DNA from: JANXQG01 sp963804375 | GTDB lineage: Bacteria; Planctomycetota; Planctomycetia; Pirellulales; Thermoguttaceae | Assembly (NCBI GenBank): GCA_963804375.1 | Contig: CAWDQE010000004.1 | Span: 806,001 to 870,000 of the forward strand | Direction: 5' to 3' | DNA: 64,000 nt | Shown: in pieces, positions 28,716 to 37,502 of the stretch | How the letters are laid out: every line of letters begins with the position of its first letter | Position numbering within the stretch: position 1 is the stretch's first letter | The notes under the pieces: model-generated | Told to the model about the DNA's origin: nothing | The model's database searches: none | What the model saw: the letters and a program-made list of their open reading frames with translations, nothing else | Position numbers and translations under genes: made by a program

Positions 28716-31082
28716 ATGAGCCGAAACGGAAAGAAGGGACCGCCGCTCAAGAGGGACCGCCCTGGTCAGAAGGGGATTTCGCTCCCCGCCGGAGGATCAC
28801 CGCAACTCTTCGGCGCACCGTGGTTCGCCGCCGTGGTGCTCGTCGCGGCGGTGCTGGCCAGCTATGCGAACACCCTTCGCTGCCCCTTCGTCTTTGACGA
28901 TCGCAACGACATCGTCGACAACCCGGCAATCCGCCGCCTGTGGCCCCTTGGGGACGTGTTTCTCGTCCGTTCCAAGGGCGCCGTAGCGGGGCTGCAATCC
29001 CGGCCCGTGGTGAATCTCTCGTTCGCGCTGGACTATGCCGTTGGCCGCCTGGACACGCTGCCCTATCACGTGACGAACCTGGCGATCCACATGCTTGCCG
29101 GACTGGCATTGTTTGGGGTGGTTCGCCGCACACTCTTGCTGCCGAGGTTCCGCGACCGCTTCGGCCGGGCATCCGCTGGTTTGGCGCTGGCGGCGGCGCT
29201 GCTGTGGGCGGTGCATCCCTTGCAAACCGAATCCGTCACATACATCACCCAGCGCTACGAATCGATGATGGGGTTGTTTTGCTTTGTGGCGGTCTACGGC
29301 GTCATTCGTGGCGGCGACTCGACACATTGCTATTGCTGGGGCGCGGTGACGGTCGCGGCCACGCTGCTCTCGCTGGGCTCAAAGGAAGTGGCGATCTCGC
29401 TCCCGATCCTGATCCTCTTGTATGATCGGTTGTTGCTGAGCGGGTCGTTCTCTGAAATCCGGCGGCGGCGATGGGGTATGTACCTCGGGTTGCTGGCCGT
29501 CTTGGCCGCCTTTGCCATGCTGCAACTCCATGCGGGTCCACGCCCCTGGGCCGGCTACGCTCTGCCGGTGTCATGGTTCGAGTATGCTCGCAGCCAACCG
29601 GGTGTAATCCTGCACTACCTGCGGCTCGTGTTCTGGCCGCAACCGCTGGTGCTGGACTACGGCTGGCCGCCGGCTCGGACTGTCGGCGGCATTCTGCCGG
29701 GGGCGATGGTCGTCGCCGGACTCCTTGCGGCAACCGGCTATGCCTTCTGGAGACGTCGGGCATGGGGAATTCTGGGTGCGTGGTTCTTCCTGATCCTGGC
29801 GCCAACGTCCAGTCTCCTGCCGCTGGCCGACCTGGCCGTCGAGCACCGCATGTACCTGCCGCTGGCCGCCGTAAGCGTTGCGGTCGTGTTGGGTGCCTAT
29901 GCCGTCTGCGAGGCCCTGGCCATTTCCGCGCGGCGGAGGGCCGCGATTCTCGGCTGCCTGCTGGGCAGTGTTGCTCTCGCGCTGGCCATCCTCACCTGGC
30001 AGCGAAACCATGCATACCGCGATGATTTTCTCCTTTGGCAAGATGTCGTCGCGCGGCGTCCGAATCATCCCCGCGCCCACAACAACCTCGGCAACGCCTT
30101 GGCCGACCGCGGAGAGATCGATGCGGCGATCATCCAATACCGGCAGGCGCTGGAAATCGCGCCGGGCTATGCAGCCGCGCACTATAACCTTGGCAACGCG
30201 TTGGCCGCCCGCGAAGATGTTGACGAGGCCATGGCCCACTACCGGCGGGCCTTGGAGATCAAACCCGACTACGCCGAAGCCCACAACAACTTCGGAGGCA
30301 TCTTGGCCGGCCGCGGGAAGATCGACGAGGCGATCGCCCACTACCAGCGGGCCTTGGAAATCAAACCCGACTACGCCGAGGCCCACAACAACCTCGGCAA
30401 CGCCTTGGCCGGCCGCGGACAGGTGGACGAGGCGATCACCTATTACCGGAAGGCCTTGGAAGTCGAACCCAACTTCGCCGCGGCCCATAACAACCTCGGA
30501 TACGCGTTGGCCGGCCGAGGACGGGTGGACGAGGCGATCGCCCAGTATCGGAAGGCCCTGGAAATCCAGCCCAACTATCGGGATGCCCACTTCAATCTGG
30601 CAGACGTGTTGGCCGGGTACCCGCGCGCGGGCGGCAGACGGGTGGACGAGGCGACCGCCCAGTACCGGCAGGCCCTGGAAATCAAGCCCGACAACGCCGC
30701 GGCCCACTTCAAACTGGCATACGTCTTGGCCGGCCGCGGGAAGGTGGACGACGCCATCACCCATTACCGGCAGGCCTTGAGAATCCAGCCCGACTATGCT
30801 GAGGCCCACAACAATCTCGGCAATGTGTTGGCCGGCCGCGGAGAATTCGACGAGGCGATCATCCATTACCGGCAGGCATTGAAAATCGAGCCCGACAACA
30901 CGAGGGCCCATTTCAACTTCGGCAGTGTCCTGGCCGGCTGCGGAAAACACGCCGAGGCCCTGGCGCAATACCAAAAGGCCCTCGACTTGGCCGCCGCGCG
31001 GCAGGACAGGGCCCTGGCCGACATCATTCGTGCTCAAATCAGGCTCCAGCAGTCCGTCGCCGCCGGCGGCAACCTGCCCTAA
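28716..31082 (+). CDS. TMTC-like polytopic membrane protein with TPR array
   Basis: Protein of 788 aa from the ATG at 28716. Further upstream, the same frame only crosses a dispersed repeat. The N-terminal half has about ten membrane spans. The first loop carries FVFDDRNDIVDNPAIR, resembling the F-D-D-x-x-x-I-x-x-N-P motif of TMTC-type O-mannosyltransferases and related bacterial proteins (GT-C fold). Later features include VHPLQTESVTYITQRYE, SLGSKEVAISLPILILLYDRL and LVEHRMYLPL-like sequence (LAVEHRMYLPL). The C-terminal third (about 446-780) is ten 34-residue TPRs of nearly identical sequence (DEAIAHYQRALEIKPDYAEAHNNLG). A role in glycosylation of exported proteins is an inference from the family. 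Confidence 0.8.
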   Translation: MSRNGKKGPPLKRDRPGQKGISLPAGGSPQLFGAPWFAAVVLVAAVLASYANTLRCPFVFDDRNDIVDNPAIRRLWPLGDVFLVRSKGAVAGLQSRPVVNLSFALDYAVGRLDTLPYHVTNLAIHMLAGLALFGVVRRTLLLPRFRDRFGRASAGLALAAALLWAVHPLQTESVTYITQRYESMMGLFCFVAVYGVIRGGDSTHCYCWGAVTVAATLLSLGSKEVAISLPILILLYDRLLLSGSFSEIRRRRWGMYLGLLAVLAAFAMLQLHAGPRPWAGYALPVSWFEYARSQPGVILHYLRLVFWPQPLVLDYGWPPARTVGGILPGAMVVAGLLAATGYAFWRRRAWGILGAWFFLILAPTSSLLPLADLAVEHRMYLPLAAVSVAVVLGAYAVCEALAISARRRAAILGCLLGSVALALAILTWQRNHAYRDDFLLWQDVVARRPNHPRAHNNLGNALADRGEIDAAIIQYRQALEIAPGYAAAHYNLGNALAAREDVDEAMAHYRRALEIKPDYAEAHNNFGGILAGRGKIDEAIAHYQRALEIKPDYAEAHNNLGNALAGRGQVDEAITYYRKALEVEPNFAAAHNNLGYALAGRGRVDEAIAQYRKALEIQPNYRDAHFNLADVLAGYPRAGGRRVDEATAQYRQALEIKPDNAAAHFKLAYVLAGRGKVDDAITHYRQALRIQPDYAEAHNNLGNVLAGRGEFDEAIIHYRQALKIEPDNTRAHFNFGSVLAGCGKHAEALAQYQKALDLAAARQDRALADIIRAQIRLQQSVAAGGNLP

Positions 31083-31250
31083 ATCATTTCCTCGCTTACG
31101 TTTCGGGTTTCTATCGCGCGGTGAGGAAAGTTGCTAATATGACTGGTAGGGACACCAGCCCTCACGCTGGCCCTCTCGCAAAAGGGAGACGGGTCTCTGC
31201 GGAGTAGATCTCGCCCCGCCACTTTTTCGGAGGGCGAGGGGGATTTGATT

Positions 31251-31466
31251 ATGCTCGCTAAACTCAATACCTTCACGCTCGTCGGCATCGAGGCCCTGCC
31301 CGTTGAGGTCGAGGTCGATGTCTCGCCCAGCGGCCTGCCCAAGCACGTCATCGTCGGGCTGCCGGAAGCGGCCGTCAAGGAAAGCACGCATCGCGTGGAA
31401 CGGGCGATGGTCAACTCGGGCTTTCAACGCCCGCAGAGCCGCATCGTGATCAACCTGGCCCCGGCG
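31251..31466 (+). pseudogene. comM: comM/yifB 5' fragment, interrupted by island insertion
   Basis: The ATG at 31251 follows a GGGGG ribosome-binding site. The product begins MLAKLNTFTLVGIEALPVEV and continues SGLPKHVIVGLPEAAVKES and RIVINLAPA, the diagnostic start of ComM/YifB, the Mg-chelatase-like AAA+ branch-migration helicase used in natural transformation. The normal protein is about 500 aa and continues NLAPAD...SFDLPIALG. Here, after NLAPA at about 31,466, the sequence changes to foreign DNA (RLAVGKYKI...). The remaining ~430 codons are not found elsewhere in the window. This is the left junction of the genomic island. Confidence 0.88.
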
Positions 31467-31475
31467 AGGTTAGCA
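31450..31475. other. Left attachment junction of the comM island
   Basis: Homology to comM ends at about 31,466 (codons for N-L-A-P-A). The serine recombinase frame coming from the island runs across the junction and takes its stop codon (31,450-31,452) from comM DNA. Large serine integrases usually lie beside their attachment site, as here. The exact crossover dinucleotide cannot be fixed without the other end of the island. Confidence 0.6.
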
Positions 31476-33127
31476 GTCGGCAAGTATAAGATTCGCCGGA
31501 AACGGCCACGATTTCGACGGTATCGAGGAAGCTCTTCTTCGCCGTTGGCTTGCCGTCGTTGCCCGTGTGCCGGAAATTGCAGACGATCTTGTCAATCACT
31601 TTTCGCAGGGCCTCGGTCTTCTGCCGGTCGGCCCCTTCCCCGCCCAGGATAGCCTCTGCGTTGTTCAGAGCCTCACGACGATCCCTCAACTCGCCCTTCA
31701 CGTTGTCCCAGGGCACCCGCAGGTCGCTCATGGTCTTTTGAAGGGCGTCGATCTCGGCTTGCAAGGCTTCCATTTTGACATTGGCCCGTTCCCGCATTCT
31801 GGGAGTCAGGTCACGGAAGTCTTCGACCATTTTGTCCAGTTCACCCTCGCGGTCTCGAATCTTCGCTTCGAGCCCCGGACGCACGCGCTCAAACGCCATG
31901 CCATAGACTTCCTCCACGCTCCGGCCCCGTTCCTTGAGTTTCGGTAACTCGTTGGGCGCGTTCTCGCCAATGAAGTCAAGCATCCCGTCAAAGGCGTTCG
32001 CGTGAGCGTGTACGGCTTCGGCAACACTAAGGACTAAAGGATCGGCCAGTGCGTTGCCGGTCTCCGTCGCCTCCAAAAGTTGGGCAACCTTCGGCGTAGT
32101 CTCGGCAAGGTAGTTGCGGACGATCCGCTCTAAGACCTCGTGCTTGACCCGGTGACAGCGGCAGCCGGTCGGGTTCTTGGTGCCGTAGGTGCCGTATGTG
32201 CCGCAGTAGTAGCTGGGCCATACGTAGTCGGTGCTGTCGCCCCGTGTCGCCCGCATCGGCTTGCCGCACATGCCGCAGATCAAGAACGGCTTCAACCACA
32301 AGGCGGCTGTCGCGGGCGCACGCCTGTTACAATCATGGCTGGCGGCCTTCAACTTGGCTTGAACCCGATTCCACGTCTTCAACGGGACGAGCGGCTTGAA
32401 TAGCGGCTTTGCCGGTTGAATGTAGTCCGTCGTCGCTCGTTTTGCGCGGCCTTCGGGCGGCCGTTTGCCTTGGATACCTCTTGGACCTTGCCGTCACGGT
32501 ACTCGACAAAACGGCTGGCGGCTCGCTTGTTCCATGCGGGCATTCCGATGTAGGCCGGATTCTTCAAGAGGTTGGCGATTGTGACCTTGTGCCACGCCTC
32601 GCCAAAGATCGGATCGACTTTGAAATCATTCAGCCGGTTGGCAATTTGCTTAGGACTGACTTCCTCATCGGCATACCAGTTGAAGATTTCTAATGACCAC
32701 TTCAACCGATCTTCTTCAATGGAGGGGCGAAGGAATAGCTTGTCCTTCGGGTCTTTGCGCGGAGCGTTGTCCTTTCCGTCGAACGGCTCGCGGTCGCCAC
32801 TCGGCCAAACCCGCCAGCGCTTGAAGTGACCGACATAGACCATCCGCCACTTTTCTTTGCCGTCCGGCCCAAAGCAAACCACGTCGAATCCGTAGGGCGT
32901 GTAGCCGCCTTGGTACTCGCCCTCGGCGGCCAGCTTCAACTTGCCGGTTACGTTCCGGTGTGCCTTTTCCTTTTGCTCGCGTGTGCTGGTGATTGCTCCC
33001 AGGGTGCCGGTCAGAACCGATACGTCGTCATCAGCGGACAAGTCTTTGCCATCGGCATCGACCAGTACCGTCCCGTGCTCGCGTAGCAGGGTGATGAATT
33101 TGCCCCATTCGTAGGCGTCAGCAACGC

Positions 33128-34423
33128 CAGGGCCAGCGCTTACTAACCCCTTGTTCCAGTAAGGACTTGCAGCATGTATTCATCGTTCCAACCGCACGCG
33201 CGGCGTTTCATGGCCACACTGTCCTTATCAGGATGCTGCTTCAGGAGGGACAACGTAAGGCGATTGAGCCAGGCGAAGTTTTCACGAACATGCTCGTCAC
33301 GGATACGTGACTCATCCTCGCGATAGGTGACATCAAGGCACCAATGACAAGTGTTCTCGATCCCCCAATGGCTGCGAACCGCATGGGCAAACTGTTTCAC
33401 CTTCACCGGCAGGCTGCTGATGAAGTAACGCACTTCGCTGGTCTCTTTTCCGTCGCGGGCGGACCACAGAAACGCGATCCCGATCGAGAGCAATCCCTTC
33501 CAGTTCGCGAAGCCTGGCAGGCTCTTGGGAGCGGGCATCTGAATATAAGTCCGGCTTTCGATCCGGCCGTGTTTCTTTTCGCAGGTGTCGTGGCGACGGG
33601 CACCGATCCCCTGAAAGTCAGTCTTCGTCTGCTCGTTGATGTAGTCGATGACGGCGTCGTGCAACGTTCCTTGGTTTCCCTTCAACGCCAGCACGTAGTC
33701 TCCTTTTCCCTCGATAATCTTCTCGGCAATGGCCGTTTGTGTTCCCATCGCGTCAATCGTGATGATGGCTCCCTCGATATCCACGAGCGACAGGAGAGTG
33801 GGAATTGCCGTGATTTCGTTGGATTTCTCCTCCGTTGCCACCTGCGCGAGCGTCAAACCAAACTCGCTCGCCCAGACCGTCACGGAGTGCAAGGGCCCCA
33901 GGTTCCGGCGGCGATCGTGACTTCGCCGCGCCGTCTTTCCGTCCACGGCCAGAGTCGGTCGTTCCACGCCCGTTGCCTCCGCGGCTGCGGCACGCAGCGC
34001 CGTCAACCACATCGTGAAGCAGGCTTGAAAGGCGTCGGGCTTCAAGGTGAGCAAAACGCGGCGGAAGACATCTTTCTGGGGAATCCTGTTTGGCAGGTCC
34101 AGCACTTTCAAGAGCATTTCCTCTTTGAGATTTGCCCACCTGGCGATGGCTGTTGGCCCATTGGCTCCGGCAAGCACGGCCATGATGGCAATGACAATAA
34201 CACTCGTCAGCGGATGCAACCGGTTCACCGGCGACCGCGGATCCTCCAACTGCCTGAAATGCTCTACGACTTCCTTCAAATCTACCCGCACACTACTCGC
34301 CATCATCCGTTCTCCCTTTTTGGATCGAAAACAAAAAGACACAGACGATGGTGTACCACATTACACGCTAAAGCGCAAATCTTCCTATATTGCCAGGATT
34401 ACCCAGAGTGCGCGCTGGCCCTG
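33128..34423 (-). mobile_element. ISAs1-family insertion sequence inside the recombinase gene
   Basis: 1,296-bp element with 12-bp perfect terminal inverted repeats CAGGGCCAGCGC (33,128-33,139 and 34,412-34,423). A 10-bp target duplication TCAGCAACGC flanks it at 33,118-33,127 and 34,424-34,433. It carries one transposase gene on the - strand. The intact ends and transposase suggest a recent insertion. Confidence 0.92.
33143..34306 (-). CDS. ISAs1-family transposase
   Basis: DDE transposase of 387 aa from the ATG at 34306 (MASSVRVDLKEVV; the frame is open 12 codons further upstream). Conserved blocks are LAVDGKTARRSHD (first Asp), IITIDAMGTQTAIAEKI (second Asp) and SHWGIENTCHWCLDVTYREDESRIR (Glu region), all typical of ISAs1 (IS1358-like) enzymes. 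An N-terminal DDE_Tnp_1-associated helix (FRQLEDPRSPVNRLHPLTSVI) is present. The frame appears complete, so the enzyme is probably functional. Confidence 0.93.
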   Translation of the reverse strand: MMASSVRVDLKEVVEHFRQLEDPRSPVNRLHPLTSVIVIAIMAVLAGANGPTAIARWANLKEEMLLKVLDLPNRIPQKDVFRRVLLTLKPDAFQACFTMWLTALRAAAAEATGVERPTLAVDGKTARRSHDRRRNLGPLHSVTVWASEFGLTLAQVATEEKSNEITAIPTLLSLVDIEGAIITIDAMGTQTAIAEKIIEGKGDYVLALKGNQGTLHDAVIDYINEQTKTDFQGIGARRHDTCEKKHGRIESRTYIQMPAPKSLPGFANWKGLLSIGIAFLWSARDGKETSEVRYFISSLPVKVKQFAHAVRSHWGIENTCHWCLDVTYREDESRIRDEHVRENFAWLNRLTLSLLKQHPDKDSVAMKRRACGWNDEYMLQVLTGTRG

Positions 34424-34682
34424 TCAGCAACGCCAAAACGGTCCTGCCGGTCAACCACGATCTTGCCGATCAAGTCGGCTTCCACGGCCCGGAGCATTTC
34501 TTGAAAGGCAATCCGCTTGTGCGCCTGGTCGCGCGGATTCTTGCCGACGTTATCACGGAACCAGAACGCGATTGGAAGTCCCGTAGCCTCCACCCGGCGC
34601 TCTTGGCGAGCCGTGTCCTGCTTGTCTCCGCTCACCCGAAGATAGGCTGCCGTCGCCTTGCCGTTTACTTTGCTCATAATTG

Positions 34683-34711
34683 AATTTACCCCGCTACAGA
34701 AGAGAAGTCAA
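34683..34711 (-). promoter_or_regulatory. Probable sigma70 promoter of the serine recombinase
   Basis: On the - strand: -35 TTGACT (34,711-34,706), 17-base spacer, -10 TAAATT (34,688-34,683), only about 6 bases before the ATG at 34,677, so the transcript would be nearly leaderless. Confidence 0.5.
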
Positions 34712-34735
34712 ACGCTTCTAAGGGTGGACCCGGCT

Positions 34736-34987
34736 TCATGGCTCGTGGGCCTCGAAGCCGAAGTAGAATCGTGGTCTGGTCTGGAACAAGAGGCTGCCTT
34801 TCTGCCCATCGCTTTTTCTCTTCACGACAACCAGTGGGGCAGCAAAGCCAATCACGTCGAAATCGTCGCCAAGCTGTTTCGTATCCCAAACTTGGCCGTG
34901 TTCGGCTTCCAGGGCCTCACGGCTGCCCGGCTGGGCGTTGATCTTGGCCAGCATCTCTCTGCGGATGGATTCTGTTGGATCGAACAT
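34736..34987 (-). CDS. Hypothetical protein, 83 aa
   Basis: Small soluble protein starting MFDPTESIRREMLAKINAQ, then EHGQVWDTKQLGDDFDVIGFAAPLVVVKRKSDGQKGSL and a beta-rich end (LLFQTRPRFYFGFEAHEP). The frame lies upstream of the recombinase and in the same direction. The composition suggests a compact alpha/beta fold found in phage or plasmid accessory genes. No family assigned. Confidence 0.6.
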   Translation of the reverse strand: MFDPTESIRREMLAKINAQPGSREALEAEHGQVWDTKQLGDDFDVIGFAAPLVVVKRKSDGQKGSLLFQTRPRFYFGFEAHEP

Positions 34988-35021
34988 AGAAACTTCTGAT
35001 GAAAGGATCGTCCGTCAACGA

Positions 35022-35744
35022 CTACGAGATTCGGGCGGGTACTCGCCTACGCTTGGTTGTTGCCGTCCTTCTGGCGATGGTCGCCGCCTCAGCCTCCATC
35101 AAGCGTTCAACTTGTCGAAGGAAGTCAGGATCGCCCAACCTTTCGGCATACTCATGGGCGAGACCTTTGATTTTCTGAACCTCACGCTTGACCGCCCAGC
35201 GACCTGGACTGCCCCACTCTGGCAGGCCAACAAAATCTTTCGTCTGTCGCCCCTCCAAGCGGCTGTCAAAGATTGCTACCGCCAATTCAGAGAGTCGGGA
35301 TCGAAGCAGTTTTCTGAAACGATCAATTATCCTGCCGCTATGATCTTGCTGTGGGCGGGCAGGAACGAAATCGTTGCCAATCGGAATGGACGGCAGATAC
35401 CTTCGACGGTTCTTCTCTTTCGCAGCCACATTCTTGACGGCGTTGGCGACTGACCTTTTGAACCGTAGGTCCAAAGGTCCGTGCCGCTGGGCATCGTAGC
35501 GGCGAAATAGCCCGCCTGGGGAAACCAGCAACTTGACCACGATGTCATGGGTTTTCTCTTCACGGTCGCCTTGCTCACGAAAGCCAGCGTTGCGTAGGCA
35601 AGCGGCGATATAATTCGTCCACTGCATGGTTGCCAGCCGAGTGTGGCCGACAGCGCGGAGCGTCGGCAACGTAGCAAGTTCCTGATTGAAAAGGTTATCG
35701 TAAGTCATTGGCGGGGGTGTAGTCTTGGTCAACCGATTCTTCAA
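35022..35744 (-). CDS. Hypothetical protein, possibly sigma-factor-like
   Basis: Protein of 240 aa, basic. The segment MQWTNYIAACLRNAGFREQGDREEKTHDIVVKLLVSPGGLF, followed by FKRSVANAVKNVAAKEKNRRR, resembles the spacing of helices in region 2 of sigma70-type factors (interaction helix then DNA-binding helix). No clear region 4 follows; the C-terminal half is charged helix (KIKGLAHEYAERLGDPDFLRQVERLMEAEA). The sigma-like reading is tentative. It overlaps the upstream gene by 4 bases (ATGA type), so it is the last gene of the 37.8-35.0 kb - strand row. Confidence 0.55.
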   Translation of the reverse strand: MKNRLTKTTPPPMTYDNLFNQELATLPTLRAVGHTRLATMQWTNYIAACLRNAGFREQGDREEKTHDIVVKLLVSPGGLFRRYDAQRHGPLDLRFKRSVANAVKNVAAKEKNRRRYLPSIPIGNDFVPARPQQDHSGRIIDRFRKLLRSRLSELAVAIFDSRLEGRQTKDFVGLPEWGSPGRWAVKREVQKIKGLAHEYAERLGDPDFLRQVERLMEAEAATIARRTATTKRRRVPARIS

Positions 35745-36028
35745 GGCCGGCGAATGTCTTCAAGGAATTTTACGTCGTCAACGCCATTGCCGAATTCCAG
35801 AACTTCCCGCCTCAATGCCGCCCTGTCATTGGCCGTTCCGCAGATCGTGCCATCGCGTATGCCTGGAGCGCCGTACAGGAACGATAAGAACCATCCGGCG
35901 TGCTCATGCACGGACACAATCAGGGGTCTTTCGTCGGCGCGTTCCACATAGGCATCGGCAACGGCCTTCATCAACTCGTTGCCCCATTCGCGGCTCGATA
36001 AATAGATGTAGGTTCGATAGACGATCAT
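35741..36028 (-). CDS. Hypothetical protein, 95 aa
   Basis: Starts MIVYRTYIYLSSREWGNELMKAVADAYVERADERPLIVSV. The alternating beta and helical prediction fits a small alpha/beta domain. It contains no Cys pair and no catalytic signature, but HEHAGWF near residue 42 could bind metal. It overlaps both neighbours by 4 bases (36,025-36,028 and 35,741-35,744), which implies coupled translation. Confidence 0.6.
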   Translation of the reverse strand: MIVYRTYIYLSSREWGNELMKAVADAYVERADERPLIVSVHEHAGWFLSFLYGAPGIRDGTICGTANDRAALRREVLEFGNGVDDVKFLEDIRRP

Positions 36029-36387
36029 GGTTTCGCAGTGGTAAAAGCCGGGTCCAAGTCGCGAACGTGCGCGAGCAAAACGACACTCGTGAAGTAGACC
36101 CCTTTGCCGGCTCGCAGGTAGTGAACATTGGTGCCCAAGTTTTTTTCGTCGCCTAACTGGTACTCAACAAACCCGGCCTTCGTTCGGAGGCCCGCGAGCG
36201 GCTGCATCGAGAAAAGAGCCAAGTCCTTCTCAAATGCGAAATCCCAGTTGAATTCCAGCCTCAGAAAAACTCTGTCGTCGTCGATTGTTTCGCGTACACA
36301 GCGGAGTCTGATCGGTCCTACTGACGTTCGGACGCGAAGGCAAAACTTTATTCTTCGCTTGTTGTCTTCGGCTTGCGGGTTGGGCAT
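36025..36387 (-). CDS. Hypothetical protein, microgene paralogue 1
   Basis: Protein of 120 aa: RRIKFCLRVRTSVGPIRLRCVRETIDDDRVFLRLEFNWDFAFEKDLALF, then YQLGDEKNLGTN and SVVLLAHVRDLDPAF. It is a paralogue of the gene at 36627-36983. Shared order: (R/K)-I-(K/N)-F-x-LR, two basic beta strands ending CVRE-(T/E)-ID, (L/V)-EF-(N/D)-W, and a C-terminal L-(A/S)-(H/L)-(V/I)-R-(D/T)-LD. Both look like beta-rich single domains. Function unknown. Confidence 0.62.
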   Translation of the reverse strand: MPNPQAEDNKRRIKFCLRVRTSVGPIRLRCVRETIDDDRVFLRLEFNWDFAFEKDLALFSMQPLAGLRTKAGFVEYQLGDEKNLGTNVHYLRAGKGVYFTSVVLLAHVRDLDPAFTTAKP

Positions 36388-36442
36388 GTTCTGATTGGAG
36401 CCAGTTCTGCGAGCGCGGCAGCACGGGTCAAAACGTCATTGA

Positions 36443-36670
36443 CTACGAGATCAATAGTCCGGTCAGCAAGAGAACGGCAACCAGTATGGCGAGGCAGCAG
36501 CAACCATTGCCATTGCCATCGCTGTCGTCGTTGCCGCCGCCGTCGTCGCCGTCATCGGCCATCGAGAAGGCCGTTGGTACATCAAGGCCACCGGCCAATC
36601 CGAGAATTGTCAGGTCTTGTTCGTCGTCATCCATTGGCGGGTCCATTGGCAGGAATATAGTCTCGGTCAA
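36443..36670 (-). CDS. Small acidic protein with C-terminal membrane anchor
   Basis: 75 aa. The N-terminal 55 residues are very acidic with Gly/Asp/Asn repeats (ADDGDDGGGNDDSDGNGNG). They are followed by CCCLAILVAVLLLTGLLIS, a membrane segment starting with three cysteines. The layout suggests a tail-anchored protein with a flexible negative domain in the cytoplasm. It sits between the two paralogous microgenes and overlaps the upstream one by 44 bases. Confidence 0.55.
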   Translation of the reverse strand: MTETIFLPMDPPMDDDEQDLTILGLAGGLDVPTAFSMADDGDDGGGNDDSDGNGNGCCCLAILVAVLLLTGLLIS

Positions 36671-36983
36671 GGGTGCGAATCAGCGAAAGCAAAACCCTGC
36701 TCTTGAAGCGATCATGCTTCCAAGATTCCATCCATTTCACCTTGTTCCCTCTTCCCACTGGGCGTTCGTCTTCCAACGGGTAGTGACTGATTGTTCCCGC
36801 CTTTGATAGAACCTCAACGCAAGTCTGTATCGTGTGGAGCGCTAGCGGAGGCCGCTCGAAAACTACCCAGTCGAATTCGACCATCAGAAAGCGGCCGTCG
36901 ATCTCTTCACGCACACAGGGCAAATGCAGGACAACCGCACTTGTGGCTGCCCGAAGATAGAAGTTGATCTTGCGCTTTTGCAT
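36627..36983 (-). CDS. Hypothetical protein, microgene paralogue 2
   Basis: 118 aa from the ATG at 36983 (MQKRKINFYLRAATSAVVLHLPCVREEIDGRFLMVEFDWVVF; the frame is open for 48 codons more upstream). It matches paralogue 1 (36025-36387) in the order and spacing of the conserved blocks, ending SRVLLSLIRTLDRDYIPANG. Duplicated single-domain genes around a membrane peptide gene suggest that the products act together. Confidence 0.62.
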   Translation of the reverse strand: MQKRKINFYLRAATSAVVLHLPCVREEIDGRFLMVEFDWVVFERPPLALHTIQTCVEVLSKAGTISHYPLEDERPVGRGNKVKWMESWKHDRFKSRVLLSLIRTLDRDYIPANGPANG

Positions 36984-37002
36984 AGTCACGGGCGTCCATT
37001 TT

Positions 37003-37200
37003 CTATCGACAATCACAGACAACATGCTGCCCTGCGTACTCGACGTAGAGCCGGCTGACTTCATCCAGGCGAACGCCTGCCACGATTGCTGACGCGATTG
37101 CTTGCAAGATCGGCAGCCCGGCGGCAACCTCGATTGCGAGCTTCTTGGTCGGGGACTTCTTGGACTTCTTGGTCATGTTCTGTTTGGATTGGGGTGTCAA
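37003..37200 (-). CDS. Small hypothetical protein, 65 aa
   Basis: A basic start (MTPQSKQNMTKKSKKSPTKK) precedes LAIEVAAGLPILQAIASAIVAGVRL, a weakly hydrophobic helix, and a short end with CDC. It overlaps the upstream gene by 4 bases (37,197-37,200), the main reason to accept it. Confidence 0.5.
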   Translation of the reverse strand: MTPQSKQNMTKKSKKSPTKKLAIEVAAGLPILQAIASAIVAGVRLDEVSRLYVEYAGQHVVCDCR

Positions 37201-37496
37201 CGGAATGGAGTGAGCCGCTCGAAGCCGGCTTCCACAAGGTCATCGTAGGCCGAATCGTCGTCGTTGTGGCGGACCCACGCCTTATTGCCGCCATAGAAAG
37301 TCCCGATCTCGATGTCACGGCCTCGGCACAGTCTCCGAAAATGTTTGCGTTCGCCGGCCGGAATCACGAAACGTGCGCCAGGGAGATATGCGAAAATGTC
37401 GGGGCGATCTTGCTTCATTTTATATTGCTGTTGAAGGCTGATTGCGTCGATCTTTGCCTGACCGACGATCATTTTCGACGAGGATGCTTTCGACAC
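37197..37496 (-). CDS. Hypothetical protein, 99 aa
   Basis: Soluble protein: QQQYKMKQDRPDIFAYLPGARFVIPAGERKHFRRLCRGRDIEIGTFYGGNKAWVRHNDDDSAYDDLVEAGFERL. Strand/helix alternation with many charged residues and one Cys; no known motif. It is placed in the middle of the same - strand microgene row with ATGA-type overlap to the next gene and 6 bases from the previous one. Confidence 0.6.
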   Translation of the reverse strand: MSKASSSKMIVGQAKIDAISLQQQYKMKQDRPDIFAYLPGARFVIPAGERKHFRRLCRGRDIEIGTFYGGNKAWVRHNDDDSAYDDLVEAGFERLTPFR

Positions 37497-37502
37497 GGCG
37501 GT

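Larger units (their letters stand above)
31450..34677 (-). pseudogene. Large serine recombinase (island integrase), split by an IS and a frameshift
   Basis: Three pieces on the - strand form one large serine recombinase. Piece 1 (34,677-34,424) is the catalytic N-terminus: MSKVNGKATAAYLRVSGDKQ with nucleophile Ser16, and KIVVDRQDRFGVAD. Piece 2 (about 33,127-32,380) continues AYEWGKFITLLREHG and has the recombinase domain (EVSPKQIANRLNDF, ANLLKNPAYIGMPAWNK). Piece 3 (about 32,400-31,450) has the zinc ribbon CGMCGKPM...CRCHR and a long coiled coil. Removing the IS and one target copy joins ...RFGVADAYEWG... in frame. A further one-base shift lies near 32,400-32,430. The intact protein would be about 630 aa. 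It probably catalysed insertion into comM. Confidence 0.85.

Noticed and set aside
29571..31037. 488-residue - strand frame opposite the TPR region
   Set aside because: Repeats of GLDFQGLPV are the antisense of the TPR units.
31450..33041. Two separate recombinase genes on the - strand
   Set aside because: One supplies the catalytic-side recombinase domain and the other the zinc ribbon and coiled coil. They are consecutive parts of one protein separated by a one-base shift.
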